Assembly (NCBI GenBank): GCA_021773095.1
Contig: JAJFKR010000001.1
Span: forward strand, 1-64,000
Length of the DNA stretch: 64,000 bases
From: Woeseiaceae bacterium
Lineage (GTDB): Bacteria; Pseudomonadota; Gammaproteobacteria; Steroidobacterales; Woeseiaceae
Direction: 5' to 3'
The notes below the pieces were generated by a model. The model was not told where the DNA came from, did no database searches, and saw only the letters and a program-made list of their open reading frames with translations. Below are positions 18,396 to 27,246 of this stretch, piece after piece. Numbering within the stretch: the first letter of the stretch is position 1; each line of letters opens with the position of its first letter. Made by a program: the position numbers and the translations under genes.

Positions 18396-20123
18396 ATGTC
18401 GGGGGATAACGCGCCCATGATTGGATCCAGAACAAGCTGGACTGAAGCAGAAACAACAGCCATTCGAGAGCAATTGGATCGAATGCTGAGCTGTGAGCTG
18501 TTTGCTCAGGCGAGCCGGCAATGCCGGTTCCTCGAGTACATTGTTGAGGCGACCGTTACTGGGCAAGCCGACCGATTGAGCCAGTTCGTTGTTGGCGTTG
18601 ACGTGTTTGACCGCGATGCTGAATTCGATCCCGTTACGGACTCCATCGTCCGCGTCGAAGCCGGTCGATTGCGATCAAAACTGGCCGAGTACTATGTGAG
18701 TGTTGGCCAGAACGATTCGATCATTATTTCGCTGCCAAAGGGCGGTTATAGCGTTCACTTTGAAGTAAGAGACAAAGTCGATTCCGCCGATCCGCTTGTA
18801 GTTGGCCGCGCACCAAAAACAATTGGCAACCTGCTCATAGCACTCGCCGTGATCGCGACGGTTGGCATTCTGTATTTTGCTAATGTTACGTCAATCAATC
18901 TCGGCGCGGACGATGAGATCGCAACGAGCCAACCAACATTTTTCGAATCCGCGGAGTGCACGCAAGAAGACTTAGTGAAACAGTCGATGAGTCCGTTCAT
19001 TGCGATACTGCCCTTCGACAATATGAACGCCGACCCTGACCAGGAGTATTTCAGTGACGGCATTACAGAAGACATCATCACCGACGTCTCCACCATTTCT
19101 GGTCTGACTGTTATATCAAGGCACTCGACTTTTGTTTACAAAGGCCATTCAATCAGCATTCGGGAGATCGGCAAAAACCTGTGCGCGCGGTACGTACTGG
19201 AAGGGAGCGTCCGAAAAGAAGGAAACCAGCTACGAATCACGGCTCAGCTAATCGATGCTTTAACCGACACGCACGTTTGGGCCGATCGCTACGACCGCAA
19301 CTTTGATGATGTTTTCGCGATTCAGGGTGAAGTCTCGCGAATGATTGTTAGCGCGCTGAAAGTTGAGTTGACCGATCAGGAAAAAAGCCGACTCGGTCAC
19401 GTCGGTACCAGTAACACGGCTGCACATGATCTGTTTCTGCGTGGCCGCGAGCGCTTTTACTTGTTTACCAACGACGACATTGAAAAGTCACTGGACTTGT
19501 TCTCTCGAGCCATCAAGCTCGATCCGAACTATGCCGAGGCGCACGCGTGGCAGTCTCGTGTACAGGTATATATTTTTCTATCGGGCATGAACAACGTTAG
19601 CGAGGAGACGGTCGTCCCAGGGATCGAGTCCGCAAGGAGAGCGATAGAACTGGACGCACTCCTGCCAATCGCACATGCAAATCTCGGCTGGGCATTGCGT
19701 TGGGATAATCATTTTGACGCGTCTATTGCGTCAGTCAAGACCGCCATCGAACTGGACCGAAGCTTCGCGGACGCCTACCTGTGGCTTTCGATGATCAACG
19801 CATCGTATCGACGCGGCGACGAAGCGCTTGCTGCGATTCAGAGTGGCATTCGGGTCAATCCGAATTACAGCGTTACTTATGTTCTCGCTCTGGGCCGCGC
19901 CTATCTCGCACTCGGCCAGAACGACAGGGCGCTGGGCCTGTTTGAACGCGGTATCGCCCGAAACCCGAATTTCCTGCCCAATCACGTCTACCGCATATTC
20001 GCTCTGGAGGCCCTTGGCCGAGCCGAAGAATCAGCCACCGTGCGCGAAGATCTAAGCCTGATCTTCCCCAATTTCGAGTTCAGCGCGGCCTACCTTTTCT
20101 ACTACGAAACCGAGCAGTTATAG
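18396..20123 (+). CDS. Membrane-anchored regulator: N-terminal DNA-binding-like domain, FlgO/TolB-like and TPR region
   Basis: Predicted CadC/adenylate-cyclase-associated type signalling protein. The N-terminal domain (FLEYIVEATVTGQADRLSQF to LPKGGYSVHF) is the type found in TPR regulators annotated as transcriptional or cyclase-related. One membrane helix follows (IGNLLIALAVIATVGILYFA). The outer part has the FlgO/TolB-N-like motif AILPFDNMNADPDQEYFSDGITEDI and then tetratricopeptide repeats (for example LDPNYAEAHAW, LDRSFADAYLWL). I chose the ATG at 18396; a GTG at 18366 is also in frame. It is flanked by two inverted copies of a dyad, and the RND exporter gene follows. Control of that exporter is inferred from position. 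Confidence 0.75.
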   Translation: MSGDNAPMIGSRTSWTEAETTAIREQLDRMLSCELFAQASRQCRFLEYIVEATVTGQADRLSQFVVGVDVFDRDAEFDPVTDSIVRVEAGRLRSKLAEYYVSVGQNDSIIISLPKGGYSVHFEVRDKVDSADPLVVGRAPKTIGNLLIALAVIATVGILYFANVTSINLGADDEIATSQPTFFESAECTQEDLVKQSMSPFIAILPFDNMNADPDQEYFSDGITEDIITDVSTISGLTVISRHSTFVYKGHSISIREIGKNLCARYVLEGSVRKEGNQLRITAQLIDALTDTHVWADRYDRNFDDVFAIQGEVSRMIVSALKVELTDQEKSRLGHVGTSNTAAHDLFLRGRERFYLFTNDDIEKSLDLFSRAIKLDPNYAEAHAWQSRVQVYIFLSGMNNVSEETVVPGIESARRAIELDALLPIAHANLGWALRWDNHFDASIASVKTAIELDRSFADAYLWLSMINASYRRGDEALAAIQSGIRVNPNYSVTYVLALGRAYLALGQNDRALGLFERGIARNPNFLPNHVYRIFALEALGRAEESATVREDLSLIFPNFEFSAAYLFYYETEQL

Positions 20124-20147
20124 GGCCTCTGGCCCATGTCACCCTAG

Positions 20148-20162
20148 GTTACTTACCGTAAC
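20148..20162. promoter_or_regulatory. Dyad GTTAC-N5-GTAAC, copy 2
   Basis: GTTACTTACCGTAAC is the exact reverse complement of the dyad at 18319-18333 and lies 95 bp before the chosen start of the RND exporter gene. The flanking CAACTTCC extends the match. This is the likely second operator of the same regulator. Confidence 0.55.
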
Positions 20163-20257
20163 CAACTTCCTAACCGGCAGCCCTCGCCGGATTATTGCGT
20201 TCAATTCCGGACCGCAGCGTAAAGCAAAGTCCGCCGCGCAATAGCAGGGAGTCTGAC

Positions 20258-23200
20258 ATGAGCAATCCATCCAGCAAGGCCGACAATTTCTTCAAAATCA
20301 TCACGGGCTGGCCGAAAACTTTCCTCGCCCTTAGCTTTATTACTATCGTCGTACTCGCCGGGTTTGTGCCACAGATTTACAAGGACACGAGCTCAGACGC
20401 CTTTATCGCCGACGACGATCCGGTGATCGTCTATCGCGATCAGGTACGCGACATATTCGGTCTCGAAGACCCGATCGTCGTCGCCGTAATGAATGACGGC
20501 GCGGACGGCATATTCAACCCGGAAAGCCTGGCCCTTGTCGATCGCCTCACACAAGCGATCTCAAAACTGCCGAACGTTGACCCTGACCGGGTAACGAGCC
20601 TCGCAACACAATCGAATATTGTCGGCACATACGACGGCATGGAGGTGTCTGATTTCTATGACCCCTACCCGTCCACGCAGACTCGCGCGAACGAGATCAG
20701 GACCGCAGTCGACGACTTCCCCCTTTACCAAGGTTCGCTCGTCGCCCGAGATGGCAATGCCACGCTGATCGTAGCCGAACTGCTGAACCAGGAACTGGCA
20801 CAAGTCACTTACGAAGACATACTGGATGTTGTTGCAGCGACGCGTTCCACGCCAGAAGACTCTGTGCATGTTGCCGGCGAAGGTGCGATATCCGGTTACC
20901 TCGCCACGTATATTGATCGTGACGCACAGAAACTCAACCCAATGGCCGCCGTGGTCATCACGTTGGTCCTTGTACTCGCCTTTCGTACTTTTATGGGTGC
21001 GATGCTTCCGAACGTCATCGTAATGGGAACTCTCGCAGCCACCTTTGGTTCCATGGCCGCGTTTGGCGTCCCTTTCTACGTCATTACCAATGGACTCGCG
21101 ACCATTCTCATAGGCATCGCCGTCGCCGATTCCATTCATATCATGAGCCAGGTGTATGAGGAGCGAGCCCGCGAGCCCGAGCTCTCGGCCTGCGTCGAGG
21201 GACGCCGCATAATCGCGCAGCGGGCGATGGGAAGGATGTGGAAACCCATAACACTCACAACTGTCACAACGGTCGCTGGCTTCGCAGGCCTCTGGCTTGG
21301 CGCAGAAATGCCACCAATGAAATACTTCGGCTTGTTTGCGGGCATTGGTGTCATTGCGGCCTGGTTCTATTCAATCTTTTTCCTGCCCGCCGCAATTACT
21401 CTTTTCCCGCTAAAGCCGAGCAAATTATTCAAAGCCGCTAACGTTAACGATCGCTACGGTGCCACGTTGCAGAAATTTGGTGCCACAGCGCTCGGTCGCC
21501 CACGGCTGACCCTGGCCATCGCGGTTGTCATCGCAGCTGTCGGCGCCGCAGGCACGAGCCTTGTCCTCGTCCAGGAATCGCAGGTCGAGAACTTCCAGAC
21601 CGACGAACCGATCTACATCGCCGATAAGGAAATCAACCGGCGTATGGACGGCACGAACTTCCTGGATATCGTCATCGAAACAGAGAATCCCGAGGCCCTG
21701 TTTCGTCCCGATCACCTGCGCCGTATTGAAGCTCTGCAGACCTACGTAGAGCATTTTCCGGCGGTGCAAGGATCAACATCCGTCGTTGACTACATCAAAC
21801 AAATGCACAAGGCCGTTAACGAGAATCAGGACGAGTTCTACTCGATCCCAGATGACGAATTCCTGATCGCACAATTGTTTCTCCTTTACTCGGCGTCAGG
21901 CGATCCGGATGACTTCGAAGAGGAAATTGACACTGACTACATGCTGGCGAACGTCCGTTTCAATCTCAATGAGGCAGACTACCAACGGTTGACCGAAATC
22001 GTCCCTGCGATTGAAAGCTACGTCGCAAATAAATTCAACGATGACGAAATGCAGGCGCATTTGTCCGGCCGCGTCACCGTCAATCACGCCTGGCTCAAGA
22101 CTATCGCCGATAACCACGTCAGGAGCCTCCTCCTATCTCTGGTTTTCGTCTGGATCGCCGCCGCCCTCGTTTTCCGTTCGATTCTGGCCGGCGCGCTGTC
22201 GTTGATTCCCGTCGTCATGTCTTTGCTGCTGGTTTACGCCGTCATGGGTTTCAGCGGCATTTGGCTGGGCGTTGGCACATCCATGTTCGCGGCTATCGCC
22301 ATTGGCCTCGGCATCGACTTTTCCATTCACACGCTTGATCGCATGAAGGAACTACTCATGAGCAGACAAGGTACTTTTGATGAGCGACTGACTGACTTGT
22401 TTCCGTCAACCGGCCGCGCCCTGTTCTTTAACTTCGCAGCATTGGGCTTCGGCTTCCTCGTTCTCACCAGCAGCGAGGTTCCAGCACTGATTCGCTTCGG
22501 CATCCTTGTCGCTGTCGCAGTAACGACGAGCTTCACCGCCAGCATGACCATCCTGCCAGCGATCGGAAAAGTCCTGAAGCCGGCGTTCCTGGTCCCCAAT
22601 GAAGACACCGCCGAATTCGACACACGCGCATCGACGGTCGCGACAGCCGGATCCGCCGTTGCATTGGTCGTGGTCGTCTCTGTCCTGTTCGCCAATTTCG
22701 CTCAAGCGGAAGAAACCACGGATCTGCCAAGCGGTGACGAAATCATTGAACGGCTCAATGCACGCGATGACGGCCAGCAAGTCACACGTATCCTCACCAT
22801 GGAACTCATCGATCGACGAGGTAAGACGCGAACTCGTGAGACTCAGGCGTATCGCCGCTACTTCGGCGACGAGAAACGCACGGTACTGTTCTATCGCTCA
22901 CCTGCCAACGTCAAAGGCACTGGCTTCCTGACTTACGACTACTCGGAACCGAGCGCGGATGATGACCAGTGGCTCTACCTGCCGGCATTGAGAAAAGTTC
23001 GACGCATTTCTTCCTCTGATCGCGGCGACTATTTCCTCGGCACCGACTTCAGTTATGAAGACATCAAGAAGGAAACGAAGGTCGCGGCCGAGGACTTTAC
23101 TTTCACAACGATCGGCACCGAGCAAGTCGATGATCACCTTACCTACATTGTTGAAGGTATACCCATCGACGCCGAGACGGCCGAGGAACTGGGCTACGGC

Positions 23201-23455
23201 CGCGTGGTTTGGCGCGTCGATCCCGAGATCTGGTTGAGCCGCAAGACTGACATGTGGGACGTCAACGGTAACGCGCTGAAGACACTGCATAACGAAGTTA
23301 TTGACGAGATTCAGGGAATCTGGACGGCGCTCACGCTCAGCGCGGTAAATCACAAGACCGGACACTCATCAATCTTCACGTTCACAGACACCGACTACGA
23401 GTCGCCCATCGACGACGCCATGTTTGAGCAGCGCGCACTTCGGCGCGGTCGCTAA
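20258..23455 (+). CDS. RND/MMPL-family lipid-type exporter fused to a LolA-like outer-membrane lipoprotein-sorting domain
   Basis: A 1065-residue fusion. Residues about 1-800 form an RND permease of the MMPL/hydrophobe type, with two halves, each with a large periplasmic loop and a cluster of helices (for example AVVITLVLVLAFRTFMGAML and SLLLSLVFVWIAAALVFR). After a further signal-like helix (VALVVVVSVLFANFAQA) comes a periplasmic domain of the outer-membrane lipoprotein-sorting family (EIIERLNARDDGQ, RRYFGDEKRTVLFYRSPANVKGTGFL, SSSDRGDYFLGTDFSYEDI). These two parts are usually separate neighbouring genes. The start at 20258 follows a GCAGGGAG ribosome site. Together with the downstream outer-membrane protein it probably moves a lipid or hydrophobic compound. 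Confidence 0.85.
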   Translation: MSNPSSKADNFFKIITGWPKTFLALSFITIVVLAGFVPQIYKDTSSDAFIADDDPVIVYRDQVRDIFGLEDPIVVAVMNDGADGIFNPESLALVDRLTQAISKLPNVDPDRVTSLATQSNIVGTYDGMEVSDFYDPYPSTQTRANEIRTAVDDFPLYQGSLVARDGNATLIVAELLNQELAQVTYEDILDVVAATRSTPEDSVHVAGEGAISGYLATYIDRDAQKLNPMAAVVITLVLVLAFRTFMGAMLPNVIVMGTLAATFGSMAAFGVPFYVITNGLATILIGIAVADSIHIMSQVYEERAREPELSACVEGRRIIAQRAMGRMWKPITLTTVTTVAGFAGLWLGAEMPPMKYFGLFAGIGVIAAWFYSIFFLPAAITLFPLKPSKLFKAANVNDRYGATLQKFGATALGRPRLTLAIAVVIAAVGAAGTSLVLVQESQVENFQTDEPIYIADKEINRRMDGTNFLDIVIETENPEALFRPDHLRRIEALQTYVEHFPAVQGSTSVVDYIKQMHKAVNENQDEFYSIPDDEFLIAQLFLLYSASGDPDDFEEEIDTDYMLANVRFNLNEADYQRLTEIVPAIESYVANKFNDDEMQAHLSGRVTVNHAWLKTIADNHVRSLLLSLVFVWIAAALVFRSILAGALSLIPVVMSLLLVYAVMGFSGIWLGVGTSMFAAIAIGLGIDFSIHTLDRMKELLMSRQGTFDERLTDLFPSTGRALFFNFAALGFGFLVLTSSEVPALIRFGILVAVAVTTSFTASMTILPAIGKVLKPAFLVPNEDTAEFDTRASTVATAGSAVALVVVVSVLFANFAQAEETTDLPSGDEIIERLNARDDGQQVTRILTMELIDRRGKTRTRETQAYRRYFGDEKRTVLFYRSPANVKGTGFLTYDYSEPSADDDQWLYLPALRKVRRISSSDRGDYFLGTDFSYEDIKKETKVAAEDFTFTTIGTEQVDDHLTYIVEGIPIDAETAEELGYGRVVWRVDPEIWLSRKTDMWDVNGNALKTLHNEVIDEIQGIWTALTLSAVNHKTGHSSIFTFTDTDYESPIDDAMFEQRALRRGR

Positions 23456-23484
23456 ACGAACTTAGTGAAACCTGGAGCAACGCC

Positions 23485-24813
23485 ATGAACAGGCCATTGA
23501 TATTGACACTCTGCGCAAGCATCTTTGCCGTCGCCATCAGCGCGGGCGCAAAGGCTGAGGTGAACCTCAGCGACGTTGAATTCTCGGGCCTGTTCGAGAC
23601 TGAAGTGTCTTTCGGAACTGCTGCGAATGAAATTCAAAAATCCGAATTTATCGTGACGCCGGAAGTGGGCATTGAGCTATCACCTGTTACACGCCTCACT
23701 ATTATCGGCAGACTGCGTGGCGACATCGTGGATGAACTTGAACCCGGCCAACCTTCGCAGCTCAATCGCTCTGAAGCCTCCAAACGATGGCTCGTCAGCA
23801 AACACGTTGATATTGAACTTCGCGAAGCCTTTATAGACACCGAGATTGGCAACGCCTTTGTTCGCATAGGCAAGCAACAGGTCGTCTGGGGGCAGGCGGA
23901 CGGACTCAAAGTTCTCGACGTGATCAATCCGCAATCGTTTCGCGAATTTATCCTCGATGGCTTCGAGGATAGCCGTATCCCTCTATGGACATTGAATGCC
24001 GAGATTCCCATCGGCGAAACACTGCTGCAATTATTGTGGATTCCCGACACGACCTATGACGACATTCCCGGCACTGGGGCGACTTTTGAATTTACATCGC
24101 CATTACTCGTGCCTCAGGGGCCGCCCGGAGTGCCAGTATTGATCGAGCCATTGCAAAAGCCCGACGACTTCATTGGCGACTCTGATTTCGGTTCAAGACT
24201 GTCAATGTTCATTGGCGGTTGGGACTTGTCCCTCAACTACGCTTACCACTACTTCGACCGGCCCATTACGCGTCGCGAGATAACTCCAGCTGGCATTTCC
24301 ATCCGGCAAAGCTACGAACGCACACATCTGATTGGCGGATCGCTGTCGAATGTCATCGGTGACTTCACATTGCGCGGCGAACTTGGGTTTTCAAGCGACC
24401 GCTACTTTCTGACGAATAACATCGCCGACAACGACGGGGTGATCAACACCAGCGAAGTCTCGTATGTCTTCGGCCTCGACTACCAGGGCTGGCGTGACTG
24501 GTTTGTCAGCGGACAGATATTCCAGTCGATCATCACAGATCCAGAGCCCGGACTTGTCCGCGACATAGTCGATACAAGCCTGACCTTGCTAGTGCGCCGC
24601 GACTTCCTGAATGACTCGCTGCAAGCCGAGGCATTACTCATACAGAGCCTGAATCAAGAAGACGGCGTGCTACAGGCCTCTCTGAACTACGAATGGCGCT
24701 CGAACATTGAGCTAAAGCTTGGCGCCGACATTTTCTATGGCAATTCAAACGGCATTTTCGGCCAGTTCGGCCAAAACGACCGGGTCTCAATAGGTATTGA
24801 GATCGGTTTCTAG
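23485..24813 (+). CDS. Outer-membrane beta-barrel protein, DUF1302-like
   Basis: A 442-residue protein with a signal peptide (cut near GAKAEVNL) and alternating amphipathic strands ending in an aromatic C-terminus (SIGIEIGF), typical of outer-membrane barrels. Motifs such as RIGKQQVVWGQADGLKVLDVINPQ, here only quoted in part (GKQQVVWGQADGLKVLDV), are characteristic of DUF1302 proteins. These often accompany MMPL/RND exporters and sorting proteins, exactly as here. It starts 29 bp after the exporter gene. It may serve as the outer-membrane end of the transport route; the substrate is unknown. Confidence 0.8.
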   Translation: MNRPLILTLCASIFAVAISAGAKAEVNLSDVEFSGLFETEVSFGTAANEIQKSEFIVTPEVGIELSPVTRLTIIGRLRGDIVDELEPGQPSQLNRSEASKRWLVSKHVDIELREAFIDTEIGNAFVRIGKQQVVWGQADGLKVLDVINPQSFREFILDGFEDSRIPLWTLNAEIPIGETLLQLLWIPDTTYDDIPGTGATFEFTSPLLVPQGPPGVPVLIEPLQKPDDFIGDSDFGSRLSMFIGGWDLSLNYAYHYFDRPITRREITPAGISIRQSYERTHLIGGSLSNVIGDFTLRGELGFSSDRYFLTNNIADNDGVINTSEVSYVFGLDYQGWRDWFVSGQIFQSIITDPEPGLVRDIVDTSLTLLVRRDFLNDSLQAEALLIQSLNQEDGVLQASLNYEWRSNIELKLGADIFYGNSNGIFGQFGQNDRVSIGIEIGF

Positions 24814-24833
24814 TGCAATCCGAGGAGACAAAG

Positions 24834-25034
24834 ATGAACGCGCAAACAGATATTGGCAACGAAATCGAGAAGGCAACGAAATGGCAGGCAATCCGTCGCT
24901 GGCTTACGGCAGTAGACGAGGGTCTCAATTTTGACCCGAACGAATACACGTACGACAGGTTGCGACATTTATCGCAAAAGGTCGGTGAGATCGAAACACG
25001 GCTGGTTGAACTGGAATCAGAGAGGGAATCATGA
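24834..25034 (+). CDS. Small hypothetical protein
   Basis: A soluble 66-residue protein (MNAQTDIGNEIEKATKWQAI...) with a C-terminal helix rich in Glu, Arg and Leu that could form a coiled coil (LSQKVGEIETRLVELESERES). I chose ATG 24834 because GAGGAGA lies 8 bases upstream; a GTG at 24813 overlapping the previous stop is less likely. It overlaps the next gene by 4 bp, so it belongs to the exporter operon. No function can be assigned. Confidence 0.6.
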   Translation: MNAQTDIGNEIEKATKWQAIRRWLTAVDEGLNFDPNEYTYDRLRHLSQKVGEIETRLVELESERES

Positions 25035-25441
25035 TGAAACAAAGTAATCTAATAGCGACGCAAACCGTCCCACTCCGGAGTTCCATACCGAAGCTGATAA
25101 GCATAATAGATCGCACAATGTTTATTCGCGCAACGATCGTAGCCGTCATTCTTGGTTCCATTCTTACGCTGGCCAATCAATCCGGCTGGGTCAATGGCGA
25201 CGACCCACTGCACGTTTCGCAGCTAATTCTCGTTTTTCTGTTGCCATTCGGCGTTGTCGCGACCGCGCAAATAGCTGGCGCGTATCAGGCGGCCATCGAC
25301 TCGAGTGGGCAGCGCGATTCGCGAGTCGGCGAGAGCTTGTTTGCCACGGTGATCTCACATGGAATCCCCACAAGAGCCATCGTGATCGCACTGATTTTCG
25401 GCGGGATTAACGCTGCCGTGACTATCTCCGAGTTGTTGTAA
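25031..25441 (+). CDS. Small membrane protein, possibly NrtS-like
   Basis: A 136-residue protein with three hydrophobic segments (ATIVAVILGSILTLANQSGW, LILVFLLPFGVVATAQIAGA, TRAIVIALIFGGINAAVTI). The first two, with the Asn-rich turn between them and the LPFGV motif, resemble NrtS, a small nitrate/nitrite transport protein of cyanobacteria and proteobacteria. The likeness is from memory of the family and the loop with RDSRVGESL is not part of it. It is translationally coupled to the preceding small gene and closes the exporter operon. Confidence 0.5.
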   Translation: MMKQSNLIATQTVPLRSSIPKLISIIDRTMFIRATIVAVILGSILTLANQSGWVNGDDPLHVSQLILVFLLPFGVVATAQIAGAYQAAIDSSGQRDSRVGESLFATVISHGIPTRAIVIALIFGGINAAVTISELL

Positions 25442-25588
25442 CTCTCGGGTAGCTTAGCCACTCTTTCAATCATGCCGTTGGTGCAGGCTTTCGTATTGCC
25501 ATTGGTATTTGCTTTGCTATCGCAAACCGTCTCTTACAGACGCAGTCGGTTTCAAGCTGTGGGCGCCTAAAGCACACAGGAGAAAGTC

Positions 25589-25999
25589 ATGAATGATCAG
25601 GACCTAACGAAATACGCAGCATTTATCCTTCGGGTTAGCTTGGGGATCATGTTCATTGCACACGGTTTGCTGAAGGTGCTTGTTTTCACACTACCAGGTA
25701 CCGCACAGCTTTTCGAAGGTGTCGGTTTTCCAGGTTGGCTCGCGTATCCTGTTGCCTTTCTTGAGATTGGTGGCGGCGCATTGTTGATAGCAGGAATTGC
25801 GACTCGAATCGTGTCGGTACTTTTCATACCGATACTTCTCGGCGCCTTGTGGGTTCATGCAGGAAACGGCTGGGTATTCACCAGTACCAACGGCGGCTGG
25901 GAATACGTTGCATTCTTGATTGTGGCGACCACAGTGCAAGGACTGCTCGGAAACGGCGCGTTTGCGCTGCGAAGTCGCTCTAGCCAGGCAGCTCGATAG
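25589..25999 (+). CDS. DoxX family membrane protein
   Basis: A 136-residue membrane protein with four hydrophobic helices and the DoxX landmarks LRVSLGIMFIAHGLLKV, GVGFPGWLAYPVAFLEIGGG and LLGALWVHAGNGW. Family members are linked to thiosulfate:quinone oxidoreductase subunits or to redox homeostasis; which applies here is unknown. An AGGAGAAAGTC ribosome site precedes the ATG. It follows the exporter operon after 147 bp and is probably a separate unit. Confidence 0.85.
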   Translation: MNDQDLTKYAAFILRVSLGIMFIAHGLLKVLVFTLPGTAQLFEGVGFPGWLAYPVAFLEIGGGALLIAGIATRIVSVLFIPILLGALWVHAGNGWVFTSTNGGWEYVAFLIVATTVQGLLGNGAFALRSRSSQAAR

Positions 26000-26008
26000 G
26001 TGAAGCAA

Positions 26009-26464
26009 ATGTGTAAATTCGAACCTTACGTCGTTAGACCCGTCGATTTTGTCGATCAAGTCGAGTCCAACGGATGGCGTCTATAAGTATATGCGATATC
26101 GGCAACATCACTACCCGTCCCGAATGAAATCGTGTCTGCCGGACTGGAAAACGTCCTTCCGCACCTGCCGCAGCCAGCTGTGACAGATGATCGTTATGGC
26201 CTTGGTTTTCTTATTATTCACCAAGGCACCTTGCGAAACTGGTACCTACTGGACTGGTGGGAACAGGAAGACATTATTCATCACCAACTGTTCTCGTCTC
26301 CTTTGGATAGTCCTCGTGCCATTTCCGCTGAACCCGACAAGTCATTACTTGCATGCGTGCATGAACTAAGAGTTATGAGCTTTGAAAGTGAGGCTTGGAT
26401 TAAGACGGTACTTCGCGAGAACGACAAATCGAGTTTCGAGGACTATCTGCAATTGCACCTGTAA
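26009..26464 (+). pseudogene. Conserved hypothetical protein broken by an in-frame TAA
   Basis: Translation from the ATG at 26009 gives MCKFEPYVVRPVDFVDQVES and then NGWRL, a TAA at 26084-26086 (codon 26), and continues in the same frame VYAISATSLPVPNEI... to 26464, in all 151 codons. From memory, the family reads GWRLKVYxI at this place, so an AAA/AAG lysine codon seems to have become TAA. The remaining 110-residue frame (GTG at 26132) keeps the core NWYLLDWWEQEDIIHHQLFSSP but lacks the conserved N-terminus. No function is known to me. The start lies only 9 bp after the DoxX gene. Confidence 0.65.
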
Positions 26465-26531
26465 CTGTTCGTTTTAAAGAAAAAAGCAGCTAGCGCCTGA
26501 AGCACTAACTGCTTGATCTAAATCGAAAAGT

Positions 26532-26650
26532 TGGCGCGCCCGGAGAGATTGATTCGGGCCTGCAGCCCTCACCCCTGCGAGGCGCACTTTGTGCGTCTGT
26601 CGGAACGCTACGCATTCCTCGGCTCGAACTCCCGACCGCTCGGTTCGTAG
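26532..26650 (-). pseudogene. tRNA-Arg(ACG)-like 3' half interrupted by a palindromic insert
   Basis: On the minus strand CTACGAACCGAGCGGTCGGG and then AGTTCGA match the anticodon loop, 3' stem, variable loop and T-stem of tRNA-Arg(ACG). The acceptor end AATCTCTCCGGGCGCGCCA appears about 70 bases later. The insert between them sits in the T-loop and carries three small palindromes: GGAA-n9-TTCC, GACGCAC-aaa-GTGCG and GGGCctGCAGGCCC-like bases. The D-arm and 5' acceptor strand are absent; instead the sequence runs into the 113-bp repeat. It cannot make a functional tRNA. Confidence 0.55.
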
Positions 26651-26754
26651 TTAGGCAAATGTTACGTAACTTGTTGTTATAGAAGAGAAGTCGTTGGGGC
26701 GCTCGTTGCACGATTTGCCCAACAATGCACAACGACGCACAACTCAATCACGCA
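26642..26754 (+). repeat. 113-bp dispersed repeat, copy 3
   Basis: This copy has the clearest structure. GTTAGGCAAAT (26650-26660) and ATTTGCCCAAC (from about 26713) form a near-perfect 11-bp inverted repeat. Inside, GTCGTTGGG and CCCAAC plus CAACGAC give competing hairpins. GTTAGGC and GCCCAAC look like integron core-site boxes, but their order is opposite to a normal attC. The copy lies 9.6 kb from copy 2 in the same orientation. Confidence 0.7.
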
Positions 26755-27246
26755 AAATGCCCGCACGAACCCGTATCGCGTTCGCCTCCGACTTGAAGAC
26801 CCCACTTCAAAATACGGTAGCGATTGGGATCTTTGTGGCTCACTCTATCCGCGCTAAGTCGCCGTCCAAGCAACCCTAAGCAGCGCAGATCGTGCAGTGT
26901 GATATTTGCGGGATTGAGTATCTCCGACAACCAATTCACAGATAAAGGAGTTTGCCTGTAAATGGGAACTGGCGTCACCAATTCTTGCGTGAAACGTGTC
27001 TAAATCTGCCGACGACGACCTCACCGCCCTTTACACAACGCGCATATTGCCAAGAGTCTGGTGGTCCGGTCGATATCCCGAGTGCACATACTCCAACTCT
27101 CAGACAACACCGTCGCAGCCACTCCGGGCATGTTGGTGGATTTCTGAGTGACTGACTCAGCGGTTTCTAAGTGCCCACCCACTTGTCAGCATCAGCAGCG
27201 ACAATCCGGCCACATATTCAATATCGTGGTCGAGGGACGCTTTAAT

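Noticed and set aside
25472..25570. 33-codon hydrophobic peptide frame
   Set aside because: No ribosome site and no likeness to a known peptide; too short to support.
26505..26747. Small minus-strand open frame across repeat copy 3
   Set aside because: It is a translation of the tRNA-Arg remnant and repeat (LTTNRAVG segment), a common false gene.
16612..26754. Functional integron attC array
   Set aside because: Core-like boxes GTTAGGC and GCCCAAC occur in the order opposite to attC, no integron integrase is present and the copies are far apart. Left as an alternative to check.
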